From Blautia sp. An81 (lineage in GTDB: Bacteria; Bacillota; Clostridia; Lachnospirales; Lachnospiraceae), in the NCBI RefSeq assembly GCF_002161285.1, contig NZ_NFHH01000004.1:1-64000 (forward strand): 64,000 nt of DNA, written 5' to 3'. A program made the translations under genes and the position numbers. The notes beneath the pieces are model-generated. The model was not told where the DNA came from. It was given only the letters and a program-made list of their open reading frames with translations, and did not search any database. Within the stretch, counting starts at the first letter, position 1, and each line of letters opens with the position of its first letter. Shown piece by piece: positions 26,804-35,805 of this stretch.

Positions 26804-26832
26804 TTGAATTTCCGGGGAAGATATATTAGAAT
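26804..26832 (+). promoter_or_regulatory. SigA promoter of the ireB-ruvX-DUF1292-rnj cluster
   Basis: TTGAAT (26804-26809), 17-bp spacer, TAGAAT (26827-26832), just after the mtaB stop. Confidence 0.6.
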
Positions 26833-26922
26833 AAAGGTATAGTTGCAGTTGTATGTCCTTTTTTATCCCAGAGGGCTATAGCAGATTAGAACGAATTTTA
26901 GAGATAAGGGCGTGAATTGAGT

Positions 26923-27192
26923 ATGGCAAATTTAGAGAATACACAATATTTTAATGTAAAATCAGACCCGGAAGTGAGAGTGAAAGAAGTTCTGGATCTG
27001 GTATATAATGCGATGTCAGAGAAAGGGTATAATCCGGTGAACCAGATTGTGGGCTATATTATGTCCGGAGACCCTACTTATATTACCAGCCATAAGGGAG
27101 CCAGAAGCACTATCATGAAAGTGGAGCGTGATGAGCTGGTAGAAGAGCTGCTGAAAGAATATATCAAGAATAAGTCCTGGAAACACGAATAA
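26923..27192 (+). CDS. ireB: IreB-family regulatory phosphoprotein (UPF0297)
   Basis: Protein of 89 residues from ATG 26923; a TTG at 26917 has better spacing to AAGGG and would add two residues. Family signature: KEKGYNP-like SEKGYNPVNQIVGYIMSGDPTYITSHK and ARSTIMKVERDELVEELL. In Enterococcus IreB is a substrate of the Ser/Thr kinase IreK and affects cephalosporin tolerance. The order ireB-ruvX-DUF1292 is conserved in Firmicutes (yrzL-yrrK-yrzB). Confidence 0.92.
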   Translation: MANLENTQYFNVKSDPEVRVKEVLDLVYNAMSEKGYNPVNQIVGYIMSGDPTYITSHKGARSTIMKVERDELVEELLKEYIKNKSWKHE

Positions 27193-27195
27193 GCT

Positions 27196-27630
27196 ATGAG
27201 GATCATGGGACTTGATTATGGCTCTAAGACCATAGGAGTGGCTATCAGCGACCCTATGGGACTGACAGCCCAGGGTTTGGAAATTATCAGGAGAGAAGAG
27301 GAAAACAAGCTTCGGAAATCTCTGCGGAGGATTGAAGAATTGGTACAGGAGTATCAGGTGGAAGAGATTGTTCTTGGTTTTCCTAAAAATATGAACAATA
27401 CTATCGGTGAACGGGCAGAGAAATCACTGCAGCTAAAGGAAACCCTGGAACGCAGACTGGGATTGCCCGTTGTTATGTGGGACGAAAGACTTACAACCGT
27501 AGAGGCGGACCGCACATTGATCGAAGCAGGTGTGCGAAGAGAAAACAGAAAGAAATATGTGGATATGATAGCAGCTGTATTTATTCTGCAGGGCTATTTA
27601 GATGCAAAAGCAAACCCGGATACCGTTTGA
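27196..27630 (+). CDS. ruvX: Holliday junction resolvase-like protein RuvX/YqgF
   Basis: Protein of 144 residues, RNase H-like fold: first Asp in [16 protein letters not shown], Glu in [12 protein letters not shown], and [13 protein letters not shown] with the family DERLT motif. It is proposed to process pre-16S rRNA ends and/or resolve junctions. It starts 3 bases after ireB. Confidence 0.93.
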   Translation: MRIMGLDYGSKTIGVAISDPMGLTAQGLEIIRREEENKLRKSLRRIEELVQEYQVEEIVLGFPKNMNNTIGERAEKSLQLKETLERRLGLPVVMWDERLTTVEADRTLIEAGVRRENRKKYVDMIAAVFILQGYLDAKANPDTV

Positions 27631-27695
27631 TTTCTGCTGGCAACGAGTCTCCGGGTTATGTGTATGCCTGAAAAACAAAAAGAAAGGACGAATGT

Positions 27696-27962
27696 ATGGA
27701 AACAGTAGTATTTGATGGAGAGGACGGATCTGAATTAGAATTCGGGATTTTGGAACAGACCAGAGTGGGAGGAATAAATTATCTCCTGGTCATTGATCCA
27801 GATGAGGCAGAAAATGAAAACGGAAGTGCGGCGTACATTTTAAAGGACATTTCAGAGGACGGCGACAAAGACGGCTGCTATGTATTCGTAGAGGATGATA
27901 CAGAATACGATGCGGTTTACAAGGTCTTTGCAGCCATGTTAGAGGACATTGAGTTTGAATAG
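27696..27962 (+). CDS. DUF1292 family small acidic protein
   Basis: Protein of 88 residues rich in Asp and Glu, with the DUF1292 pattern (E-F-LE..RVGGINYLLVIDP, then a DEYDAVYKVF-like DTEYDAVYKVFAAML). It corresponds in place to Bacillus yrzB after ruvX. Function unknown. AAAGAAAGGA precedes the ATG. Confidence 0.88.
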   Translation: METVVFDGEDGSELEFGILEQTRVGGINYLLVIDPDEAENENGSAAYILKDISEDGDKDGCYVFVEDDTEYDAVYKVFAAMLEDIEFE

Positions 27963-28004
27963 TGTCATAAAATGACAGGAACGGAAATTATCGGAGGAAT
28001 AACA

Positions 28005-29672
28005 TTGAAAAGAAATCATAATGGAAAATTGAAGATCATTCCTTTGGGCGGACTGGAACAGATAGGAATGAACATTACAGCTTTTGAGTATGAAGATAGT
28101 ATCGTTGTGGTAGACTGTGGTCTTTCTTTCCCGGAAAATGATATGCTGGGAATCGACCTGGTCATCCCTGACGTGAGCTACCTTAAAGAAAATATTGATA
28201 AAGTAAAGGGATTTGTGATCACCCATGGGCATGAGGACCATATTGGCGCCCTGCCCTATGTTTTGAAGGAAGTAAATGTACCGATTTATGCTACGAAACT
28301 GACCGTAGGACTTATTGATAATAAATTAAAAGAGCATAATTTACTGAGAACTACCAAGAGAAAAGTAATCAAACACGGACAGTCCATTAATCTGGGATGT
28401 TTCCGGATTGAATTTATCAAGACAAACCACAGTATTCAGGATGCTTCTGCCCTGGCAATCTATTCTCCGGCAGGAACTGTCATCCATACAGGAGACTTTA
28501 AAGTGGACTATACCCCTGTATTCGGAGATGCCATTGATCTGCAGAGATTTGCGGAGATTGGGAAAAAAGGCGTCCTGGCCCTGATGTGTGACAGTACAAA
28601 TGCGGAAAGAAAAGGATTTACCATGTCTGAAAGGACGGTGGGAAAGACCTTTGATAATATTTTTTCTGAACACCGGAATACCAGGATCATTATTGCTACC
28701 TTTGCGTCTAACGTAGACAGAGTGCAGCAGATTATTAATTCTGCTTATAAGTATGGAAGAAAGGTAGCTGTGGAAGGGCGGAGTATGGTAAATGTTATTG
28801 GCACTGCCCAGGAGCTGGGATATCTGCAGGTTCCGGACAAGACCCTTGTAGAGATCGATCAGATTAAAAACTATCCGGATGATAAGGTAGTCCTGATCAC
28901 TACAGGAAGCCAGGGTGAGTCTATGGCAGCCCTTTCCCGTATGGCGGCTAATATCCATAAAAAAGTTACCATCAAACCAAATGATACCATTATTTTTAGT
29001 TCGAATCCTATTCCGGGAAATGAGAAAGCAGTATCGAAAGTTATCAATGAGCTGAGCAGAAAAGGTGCAGATGTAATCTTCCAGGATGCCCATGTTTCCG
29101 GACATGCCTGTCAGGAAGAGATTAAGCTTATCTATTCTCTTGTAAAACCCAAGTATGCCATACCAGTCCATGGAGAGTACCGACATTTAAAAGCACAGGC
29201 GGGAATTGCAAGAGAACTGGGTATTCCTAAGGAAAATATCTTTATCCTCTCTTCCGGAGATGTTCTGGAGCTGAATGAGCAGGAACCAGCCAGAGTAACT
29301 GGAAAAGTCCGTACAGGAGCAATCCTGGTAGATGGACTGGGCGTAGGAGATGTTGGAAATATTGTTTTGAGAGACCGTCAGCATTTGGCAGAAGACGGTA
29401 TTATGATCGTTGTCCTTACACTGGAGAAACACAGCGGAAATCTGCTGGCAGGTCCGGACATCGTATCAAGAGGTTTTGTATATGTTCGAGAATCGGAAGA
29501 TCTGATGGACGAAGCCCGTATTGTGGTGGAAGACGCCATTGATGTGTGCCTGGATAAGCATATTACAGACTGGGGAAAGATTAAGAACATCATTAAAGAT
29601 TCCCTGGGAGATTTCCTGTGGAAACGGACAAAGAGAAATCCGATGATCCTGCCGATCATTATGGAGGCGTAA
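28005..29672 (+). CDS. rnj: Ribonuclease J
   Basis: Protein of 555 residues from TTG 28005, six bases after GGAGGA; the ATG at 27972 precedes that site. Metallo-beta-lactamase motif THGHEDHIGALP, beta-CASP region (ALMCDSTNAER, FASNVDRVQQI), PVHGEYRHLKAQ and the C-terminal KR-type domain are all intact. It has 5'-3' exo- and endonuclease activity, maturing rRNA and degrading mRNA. The adjacent YlbF-family gene, 3 bases on, hints at an RNA-decay cluster. Confidence 0.95.
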   Translation: MKRNHNGKLKIIPLGGLEQIGMNITAFEYEDSIVVVDCGLSFPENDMLGIDLVIPDVSYLKENIDKVKGFVITHGHEDHIGALPYVLKEVNVPIYATKLTVGLIDNKLKEHNLLRTTKRKVIKHGQSINLGCFRIEFIKTNHSIQDASALAIYSPAGTVIHTGDFKVDYTPVFGDAIDLQRFAEIGKKGVLALMCDSTNAERKGFTMSERTVGKTFDNIFSEHRNTRIIIATFASNVDRVQQIINSAYKYGRKVAVEGRSMVNVIGTAQELGYLQVPDKTLVEIDQIKNYPDDKVVLITTGSQGESMAALSRMAANIHKKVTIKPNDTIIFSSNPIPGNEKAVSKVINELSRKGADVIFQDAHVSGHACQEEIKLIYSLVKPKYAIPVHGEYRHLKAQAGIARELGIPKENIFILSSGDVLELNEQEPARVTGKVRTGAILVDGLGVGDVGNIVLRDRQHLAEDGIMIVVLTLEKHSGNLLAGPDIVSRGFVYVRESEDLMDEARIVVEDAIDVCLDKHITDWGKIKNIIKDSLGDFLWKRTKRNPMILPIIMEA

Positions 29673-29675
29673 AGA

Positions 29676-30017
29676 ATGAGCTTTATTGATACCTGTACAG
29701 AAATGCTGATTTCAGCGATCAAAAACGGCAGTGTTTATAAACAGTACTGCGTGGCTCTGGAAGCAGTAAATAAGATACCTGGTCTGAAAGAACAGGTGGA
29801 TGATCTGCGCCGTATGAATTACAGGGTCCAGAATGAGTATGAGGATAAGAATCTGTATGAGGTTATTGACGATCTGGATGAAAAAATGGAAGAGCTGTGC
29901 AAGATTGAGGAAGTAAATCAATTTCTGGAGGCTGAGTTGGCACTGTGCAAGCAGCTTCAGGGAATCAGCACGGCCATTCACCAGGGAATTAATCTGGATG
30001 TTCCGGAATTATCGTAG
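29676..30017 (+). CDS. YlbF/YmcA family regulator
   Basis: Protein of 113 residues, all helical, matching the YlbF/YmcA (DUF964) pattern (ETAEMLISAIK-like start CTEMLISAIKNGSVYKQYC, then EVNQFLEAELALCKQLQGI). In Bacillus YlbF, YmcA and YaaT form a complex that directs RNase Y to transcripts. It follows rnj after 3 bases and lies upstream of an MltG-like gene by 15 bases. Confidence 0.85.
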   Translation: MSFIDTCTEMLISAIKNGSVYKQYCVALEAVNKIPGLKEQVDDLRRMNYRVQNEYEDKNLYEVIDDLDEKMEELCKIEEVNQFLEAELALCKQLQGISTAIHQGINLDVPELS

Positions 30018-30032
30018 ACCAAGGAGAATACT

Positions 30033-30533
30033 ATGGGAAAACAAGTCAGAAAACAGAAAAAATCATCCATTGTAGCCGGAGGGTTTTTCCGTTTTGCCCT
30101 TTATCTGATCATAGCCATAGCAGTGATCTATATTGGAAAATCTGCATATGACTTTGGATACGACATTTTTTATCAGCAGCCTATGGATTCAGAAGAAGAG
30201 GGCAGAGACATTACCGTGGTGGTGGAAGATGGGGATTCCGTATATCAGATAGGGAAAACTCTGGAGAACAGAGGACTTATCCGTGATGCGAAAGTGTTTG
30301 TGGTTCAGGAGAAGCTTTCTAATTACAGCGGCAAGCTCCAGACGGGAACTTATATACTCAATACCAGTATGACCCCGGATGAGATGATGGAGATTCTGTC
30401 CAGAGAGAATATAAAGGGACAGCCCAATCAGACTCAGGAGGATGGTACTGCCCAGGAAGGAAGCTCTGACATCCAGAATGGAACCGATGCTGACGCAGAA
30501 GAAACCCAGGAAGAGGGAGGAACTGGAGAGTGA
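30033..30533 (+). CDS. MltG-like protein reduced to anchor and LysM-like domain
   Basis: Protein of 166 residues. A basic N-terminus, one membrane helix (about 21-40), then a YceG/MltG N-terminal LysM-like domain (VEDGDSVYQIGKTLENRGLI, KLQTGTYILNTSMTPDEMMEIL) and an acidic Gln/Glu-rich tail. The YceG lytic transglycosylase domain with its catalytic Glu is missing; full MltG is about 340-380 residues. The location before trmR and U32 matches Bacillus yrrL (mltG), so this is the positional counterpart in short form. It is probably a membrane-bound peptidoglycan-associated protein without cleavage activity. Confidence 0.8.
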   Translation: MGKQVRKQKKSSIVAGGFFRFALYLIIAIAVIYIGKSAYDFGYDIFYQQPMDSEEEGRDITVVVEDGDSVYQIGKTLENRGLIRDAKVFVVQEKLSNYSGKLQTGTYILNTSMTPDEMMEILSRENIKGQPNQTQEDGTAQEGSSDIQNGTDADAEETQEEGGTGE

Positions 30534-31171
30534 TCGTAGACGAGAGGTTAGTCACCTATATCAATTCCCTGGACAGGGGAAATACAGACTTCCTCAATCA
30601 GCTGGAAATGGAGGCTCTCAGAGACCATGTACCCATTATCCGGCGGGAGACACAGAGTCTTTTGAAAGTTCTCCTGGAGCTTACAGCTCCCTCAAGGATT
30701 CTGGAAGTAGGGACAGCCGTGGGATTTTCTGCGCTTCTTATGAGTACTTACGGTCCGGGAGAATGCAGGATTACCACTATTGAAAATTATGAGAAACGGA
30801 TATCAGCAGCCAGAGAGAATTTTAAAAAGGCTGGAAAAGAAAAGCAGATTACCCTTTTAGAAGGAGATGCCCAAAAGGTTCTGAAGACTCTTGAGGAACC
30901 TTTTGACTTTATTTTTATGGATGCGGCAAAGGGACAGTATATCCATTTTCTGCCGGACATTCTGCGCCTTCTTGTAAAAGGAGGAATTCTGATTTCTGAC
31001 AATGTGCTCCAGGATGGAGATATTATCCAGTCCCACTTTGCAGTTGAGAGAAGGAACAGAACGATTTATAAACGTATGAGAGAGTATCTCGGTACGCTGA
31101 AGAACAGCAGCGAGCTGGAGACCGCCATTCTCCCTCTGGGAGACGGAGTGGCCCTCAGCGTAAGAAAGTAA
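30530..31171 (+). CDS. trmR: tRNA 5-hydroxyuridine O-methyltransferase TrmR (YrrM)
   Basis: Protein of 213 residues from GTG 30530, overlapping the previous stop by four bases (GTGA) with GGAGG upstream. COMT-like SAM fold: RILEVGTAVGFSALLMS, IENYEKR, FDFIFMDAAKGQY and ILISDNVL (metal site). In Bacillus TrmR makes mo5U34 from ho5U34 in wobble uridines. The next gene encodes the U32 protein that makes ho5U, completing the pathway. Confidence 0.88.
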   Translation: MIVDERLVTYINSLDRGNTDFLNQLEMEALRDHVPIIRRETQSLLKVLLELTAPSRILEVGTAVGFSALLMSTYGPGECRITTIENYEKRISAARENFKKAGKEKQITLLEGDAQKVLKTLEEPFDFIFMDAAKGQYIHFLPDILRLLVKGGILISDNVLQDGDIIQSHFAVERRNRTIYKRMREYLGTLKNSSELETAILPLGDGVALSVRK

Positions 31172-31184
31172 CAGGAGGAGAGAA

Positions 31185-32411
31185 ATGAGGGAAAAACCGG
31201 AATTGCTGATTCCAGCAAGCAGCCTGGAGGTGCTGAAAATTGCAGTCATCTTTGGGGCTGATGCGGTATATATCGGCGGTGAAGCTTTCGGACTTCGGGC
31301 AAAAGCCAAGAACTTTTCTATGGAAGATATGAAGGAAGGTATTGCTTTCGCCCATGAGCATGGGGTGAAGGTTTATGTTACCGCCAATATCCTGGCTCAC
31401 AATGAAGATCTTCCCAAGGTACGGGAATATTTTCAGGAGCTGAAGGAAATAAGACCGGACGCTCTGATCATTTCGGATCCGGGAATTTATATGATCGCTA
31501 AAGAGGTATGTCCTGAGACTGAAAGACATATCAGTACCCAGGCCAACAATACCAATTACGGAACTTATCTGTTCTGGTGGAATCTGGGAGCAAAAAGAGT
31601 GGTCAGCGCCAGGGAGTTGTCTCTTGAGGAAATCCGGGAAATCCGGGCCCACATTCCTGATGAGATGGAGATAGAGACTTTTATCCACGGAGCTATGTGC
31701 ATTTCTTATTCCGGCAGATGTCTTCTTTCCAATTTTTTTACAGGAAGAGATGCTAACCGGGGAGCCTGCACCCATCCCTGCCGTTGGAAATATTCCATTG
31801 TGGAAGAGACCAGACCTGGAGAATATATGCCGGTTTATGAAAATGAGAGGGGAACCTATATCTTCAATTCGAAAGATCTGTGCATGATCGAGCATATGGA
31901 CGATATTCTTGCCAGCGGCATTGACAGCCTGAAGATTGAGGGTAGAATGAAAACGGCTCTTTATGTGGCAACAGTTGCCAGGACTTATCGAAAGGCAATA
32001 GATGATTATCTGGAGGATCCGGCTAAATATCGGGAAAATATGCCCTGGTATCAGGAACAGATCAAAAGCTGCACCTACCGTCAGTTTACCACTGGATTTT
32101 TCTATGGAAAGCCCGACGAGACCAGCCAGATTTATGATAATAATACTTATGAAAAAGGATATACCTATCTGGGAATTGTCTGGGAGATAAAGGAAGGTCT
32201 GTGCAGGATTGAGCAGAGAAATAAGTTCTCTGTGGGAGAGACTGTTGAGATTATGAAGCCAGATGGCAGAAATATGCCGGTGACGGTGGAGAAAATTCTC
32301 AATGAAGAAGGACAGGAACAGGAGAGCGCGCCTCATCCTCAGCAGGTACTCTATGTAGCCCTCAGCCAGATGCCTGAGAAATATGACATTCTGAGAAGAA
32401 AAGAAGAGTAG
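31185..32411 (+). CDS. U32 family protein TrhP-like, tRNA wobble uridine hydroxylation
   Basis: Protein of 408 residues, peptidase U32 family. Motifs: ELLIPASSLEVLKIA, FGADAVYIGGEAFGLR, ISTQANNTNYGTYLFW, and the cysteine-rich metal-cluster region MCISYSGRCLLSNFFTGR...GACTHPCRWKY. TrhP proteins use prephenate-derived chemistry to form 5-hydroxyuridine at tRNA position 34. Its place 13 bases after trmR supports that role over a true protease. Bacillus has two adjacent copies; only one is present here. Confidence 0.88.
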   Translation: MREKPELLIPASSLEVLKIAVIFGADAVYIGGEAFGLRAKAKNFSMEDMKEGIAFAHEHGVKVYVTANILAHNEDLPKVREYFQELKEIRPDALIISDPGIYMIAKEVCPETERHISTQANNTNYGTYLFWWNLGAKRVVSARELSLEEIREIRAHIPDEMEIETFIHGAMCISYSGRCLLSNFFTGRDANRGACTHPCRWKYSIVEETRPGEYMPVYENERGTYIFNSKDLCMIEHMDDILASGIDSLKIEGRMKTALYVATVARTYRKAIDDYLEDPAKYRENMPWYQEQIKSCTYRQFTTGFFYGKPDETSQIYDNNTYEKGYTYLGIVWEIKEGLCRIEQRNKFSVGETVEIMKPDGRNMPVTVEKILNEEGQEQESAPHPQQVLYVALSQMPEKYDILRRKEE

Positions 32412-32433
32412 AGATTTTTATATGTGCTTTGTA

Positions 32434-32470
32434 CCGGATACAAATAAGGACCAGAAAAATTTGTATCCGG
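32434..32470. terminator. Inverted repeat between convergent U32 and sigK genes
   Basis: CCGGATACAAAT (32434-32445) pairs perfectly with ATTTGTATCCGG (32459-32470) over 13 bases. There is no clear T-run on either side, so it is a weak or bidirectional terminator. Confidence 0.5.
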
Positions 32471-32482
32471 CATAGAGGCTGA

Positions 32483-33100
32483 TCAAAAGTGTTCCCGCAG
32501 TTTCAGAAGAGCATTTTTTTCAATACGTGACACATAAGAGCGGCTGATATTCAGCCGCTTTGCTATTTCCCTCTGGGTCATTTCCTCCTTGCCGTAAAGA
32601 CCATAGCGGAGGGTGATGATCTCCTGCTCTCTTTGAGAGAGGATTTTAGGGATAAGCTGATACAGATAGTCAATATCCTGTTTCAGAGAATAATTTTTTA
32701 CCACATCTACAGGTTCTGTTTCAATCACATCCAGAAGGCTGATCTCATTCCCCTCTTTGTCTGTGCCGATGGGCTCATAGAGGGAAACTTCTTTACTGGA
32801 TTTTTTCTTTGAACGAAGAAGCATAAGGAGCTCATTGTCAATACATCTTGCCGCATAGGTTGAGAGTCTGCTTGCTTTTTGAAAATCAAAGGTCTGAATG
32901 GCTTTGATCAGACCAATGGTTCCAATAGAGATCAGATCATCCAATTCTTCCGCAGCTCCCTGATATTTTTTTACAATATGTGCAACCAGTCGTAGATTTC
33001 GCTGAATCAGAATGTCTTTCGCTTCCAGGCTGCCCTGTTTGTATTCCTGAAGATAATATCTTTCCTCTTCCGGAGTCAGGGGCTTTAGAAATGTTTTCAC
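32483..33100 (-). CDS. sigK: Sporulation sigma factor SigK, uninterrupted
   Basis: Protein of 205 residues starting at GTG 33100 (SD GAGGT). Region 2 has NLRLVAHIVKKYQG, LDDLISIGTIGLIKAIQTFD and STYAARCIDNELLMLLR; region 4 ends RYGLYGKEEMTQREIAKRLNISRSYVSRIEKNAL, shown here only to mark the HTH (REIAKRLNISRSYVSRIE). It directs late mother-cell genes during sporulation. The gene is continuous: there is no skin-type prophage. The N-terminal pro-sequence is short, as in clostridial SigK. Confidence 0.9.
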   Translation of the reverse strand: MKTFLKPLTPEEERYYLQEYKQGSLEAKDILIQRNLRLVAHIVKKYQGAAEELDDLISIGTIGLIKAIQTFDFQKASRLSTYAARCIDNELLMLLRSKKKSSKEVSLYEPIGTDKEGNEISLLDVIETEPVDVVKNYSLKQDIDYLYQLIPKILSQREQEIITLRYGLYGKEEMTQREIAKRLNISRSYVSRIEKNALLKLREHF

Positions 33101-33209
33101 ACAAGCATACCTCGGAGGAATTTAATTATAGTTTATGTGAAGAGAGACGATTTAGTGCTTTTCCACTGTAAATTCCCCGATTTCTCGGAAAAGAAAGAAG
33201 AAATACGTC

Positions 33210-33238
33210 TTGCTGCCCTGGGAAAATAAGGCTATAAT
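33210..33238 (+). promoter_or_regulatory. Promoter upstream of yifB
   Basis: TTGCTG (33210-33215), 17-bp spacer, perfect TATAAT (33233-33238), giving a leader of about 125 bases. Confidence 0.55.
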
Positions 33239-33369
33239 CATACATAAATACAACATCTGAATTTCTGGCGTTTCTGCCAAAAAATCCATTGGATCAAAAC
33301 TGAAAACAATTAAGACTAAGGGGATATTATGCATTTACAGCGGGAATATACCCCGGAAAAGGAGGTATT

Positions 33370-34899
33370 ATGTACAGCAGCGTTTTATCAGCCACGATTT
33401 CCGGTGTGGAAGGCGTGCCGGTGCTGGTGGAGGCAGATGTAAGCGGAGGTCTGCCAGTCTTTTCTATGGTAGGATATCTTTCTTCCAGAGTGAGAGAAGC
33501 CCAGGAGCGGGTGTGGACAGCACTTCGCAATACTGGTCTGACCTTTCCGCCCAAAAGAATCACAGTAAACCTTTCTCCGGCAGATATACGGAAAGAGGGA
33601 ACCAGATTTGACCTTCCTATTGCGGCAGCTCTTCTGGGAGCTTTTGGATATCTGGAGCATGAGAAACTTCAGGGAGTATGTATGGCAGGAGAGTTGGGGC
33701 TCAACGGAGAGATCAAAGGCGTACGGGGAATCCTGCCTATTGTGGATACAGCAGTCAAAAACAGGTGCCCTTTGTGTATTGTTCCTTCTGCAAATCTGGC
33801 AGAAACAGCCGGATTCTGTGGAATCAAAGTCCTAGGCGTCAGCAGCCTGGAAGAATTTCTGGAGCTGGCAAAGCTGGAAGACTGGGGCGCCAGTCTGGTT
33901 TCAGAACCGGAAAGTAAAGAGGAGAAAGATGAGGAGTATCAGGATGACTTTTCCGATATATTAGGCCAGGAAGCGGCTAAGCGGGCAGCAGTTATTGCAG
34001 CAGCCGGTTTCCACAATATCCTTTTTATCGGAACTAAAGGTGCCGGAAAAACTATGATCGCAACCAGACTCCCCACCATATTCCCTGAGCTTGACAGGGA
34101 AGACAGTATGGAGCTTTCCAGGATATACAGTGTGGCAGGACTTCTTGGAGGAGAAAGAACCAGGATCAGAACCCGCCCTTTCCGCAGCCCTCACCACACA
34201 GCTACAGCAAAGGCTCTGGCCGGAGGAGGGGCCTATCCTACGCCGGGTGAGATTACTCTGGCTCATAAAGGCATACTGTTTCTGGATGAGCTTCCTGAGT
34301 TTTCCAGGTCTGCTCTGGAAATTCTGCGGCAGCCTCTGGAACAAAGAAAGATTTTTATTTCCAGAGTCCATGGAAATTATGAATTTCCTGCAGATTTCCT
34401 TCTGGCAGCCGCTATGAATCCCTGCCCCTGCGGCTATTATCCAGATAGGAACCGCTGTGCATGTACCAGACATCAGGTGGAAAACTACCTGGGAAAAATC
34501 AGCGGACCTCTTCTGGACCGGTTTGACATCTGTACAGAAATGAGAGAAGTACCTGGGGAAAAACTAAAACATCGGTCTGCTGGGAAGACCTCTGAAGAAA
34601 TCCGCAGAGAAGTCCTTCGGGTCCATGAAATACAAAAAGAACGGTACAAAGGAACAGAAATTACCTTCAATAGCCGGCTTTCCGGAAAAGAAACGGAGAA
34701 ATTCTGTATAACAGATAAAAATGCAGGAAGACTGTTGGGGAAGGTTTATGAAAAACTGGGGCTCAGCGTCAGAGGATACTATAAAATATTGAAAACTGCC
34801 AGGACCATTGCGGATCTGGAGGGCAGCGAGAAAATCAGAGAAAACCATATCAGTGAAGCAGTCTGCTACCGCTCTATAGATAAAAAATATTGGAAATAA
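33370..34899 (+). CDS. YifB/ComM-family Mg-chelatase-like AAA+ ATPase
   Basis: Protein of 509 residues. An N-terminal Lon-protease-like S5 fold (VPVLVEADVSGGLPVFSMVG, NLSPADIRKEGTRFDLPIA), then an AAA+ domain with Walker A GTKGAGKTM and Walker B ILFLDELPEF, then a zinc-type CPCGYY element and the Mg-chelatase C-terminal domain. ComM in proteobacteria is a branch-migration helicase for natural transformation. Here dprA follows, which supports a DNA-processing role. SD AAAAGGAGG. Confidence 0.92.
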   Translation: MYSSVLSATISGVEGVPVLVEADVSGGLPVFSMVGYLSSRVREAQERVWTALRNTGLTFPPKRITVNLSPADIRKEGTRFDLPIAAALLGAFGYLEHEKLQGVCMAGELGLNGEIKGVRGILPIVDTAVKNRCPLCIVPSANLAETAGFCGIKVLGVSSLEEFLELAKLEDWGASLVSEPESKEEKDEEYQDDFSDILGQEAAKRAAVIAAAGFHNILFIGTKGAGKTMIATRLPTIFPELDREDSMELSRIYSVAGLLGGERTRIRTRPFRSPHHTATAKALAGGGAYPTPGEITLAHKGILFLDELPEFSRSALEILRQPLEQRKIFISRVHGNYEFPADFLLAAAMNPCPCGYYPDRNRCACTRHQVENYLGKISGPLLDRFDICTEMREVPGEKLKHRSAGKTSEEIRREVLRVHEIQKERYKGTEITFNSRLSGKETEKFCITDKNAGRLLGKVYEKLGLSVRGYYKILKTARTIADLEGSEKIRENHISEAVCYRSIDKKYWK

Positions 34900-34916
34900 A
34901 AAAGAGGAGGGGACAT

Positions 34917-35804
34917 ATGATGGAACAAAGAGACAGGGCGTGGATATGCAAGAGAGAAGACAGGCAATATCCGAAGAAACTGCAGTATTATGATTCCATG
35001 CCAGAGGTACTCTATATCAGAGGAGAACTGCCGGAGCCAGATAAGCCTGTGGTGGCTATAGTAGGCGCCAGAGCATGCAGCAGATACGGAGAGCATCAGG
35101 CCTATAGATTCGGAAAAATACTGGGAGAAAATGGGGTACAGGTCATCAGCGGCCTGGCCAGAGGCGTAGATGGGATGGCCCATAGAGGCGCTCTGGATGC
35201 AGGTGGAAAGACCTTTGCAGTCATGGGCTGCGGAGGTGATATCTGCTATCCTCCGGAACACAGAGAACTGTATGAGAGGATGAAAGAGGGAGACGGCGGA
35301 ATCCTGTCAGAATTCCCGGACGGGACGCCTCCTTACGGAAGAAATTTTCCCAGAAGAAACAGGATCATCAGCGGCCTGGCAGACCTGGTCCTGGTAATCG
35401 AAGCCAGAACCAGGAGCGGTTCTCTTATTACAGCCGGCTATGCCCTGGAGCAGGGAAAGACAGTTTACGCTTTGCCGGGAAGAGTGGGAGATGCATTAAG
35501 CGAAGGCTGCAACCAGCTTATTGCAGACGGGGCGGGGATTGCCTGCTCTCCGGAAATGCTGCTGGAAGAAATAGGGATAAGGGCTGAAAGGAAAGTTAAT
35601 TTCAGGCAAAATTCAAAGATAAGACTTGCAAGCCAGGAAGAAATGGTGTATAGTTGTCTGGATTTCCAACCAAAGAATATAGAAGATATTTATCAGGAAA
35701 CACGTTTAGATACAAGAGTAATTGCAGAAGTTTTATTGAAATTGGAACTTGACGGGCTGGTTACAGAGCCTGTTAAGAATTACTATGCCAGAGCAGGAGG
35801 TTGA
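34917..35804 (+). CDS. dprA: DNA-processing protein DprA
   Basis: Protein of 295 residues from ATG 34917, six bases after AGGAGG; a TTG at 34890 lies within the end of yifB and precedes the SD. The Rossmann core has VAIVGARACSRYGEHQA, VISGLARGVDGMAHRGAL, GGILSEFPDGTPPYGRNFPRRNRIISGL (marked as SEFPDGTPP and FPRRNRIISGL) and a C-terminal winged-helix (DIYQETRLDTRVIAEVLLKLELDGLV region). It loads RecA onto incoming single-stranded DNA. It is followed after one base by topA, the Bacillus arrangement. Confidence 0.95.
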   Translation: MMEQRDRAWICKREDRQYPKKLQYYDSMPEVLYIRGELPEPDKPVVAIVGARACSRYGEHQAYRFGKILGENGVQVISGLARGVDGMAHRGALDAGGKTFAVMGCGGDICYPPEHRELYERMKEGDGGILSEFPDGTPPYGRNFPRRNRIISGLADLVLVIEARTRSGSLITAGYALEQGKTVYALPGRVGDALSEGCNQLIADGAGIACSPEMLLEEIGIRAERKVNFRQNSKIRLASQEEMVYSCLDFQPKNIEDIYQETRLDTRVIAEVLLKLELDGLVTEPVKNYYARAGG

Positions 35805-35805
35805 C

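Noticed and set aside
31155-32336. 393-codon minus-strand frame
   Set aside because: Antisense of the U32 gene, which has clear family motifs.
32483-33100. skin-type prophage interruption of sigK
   Set aside because: The reading frame is continuous with both sigma regions present.
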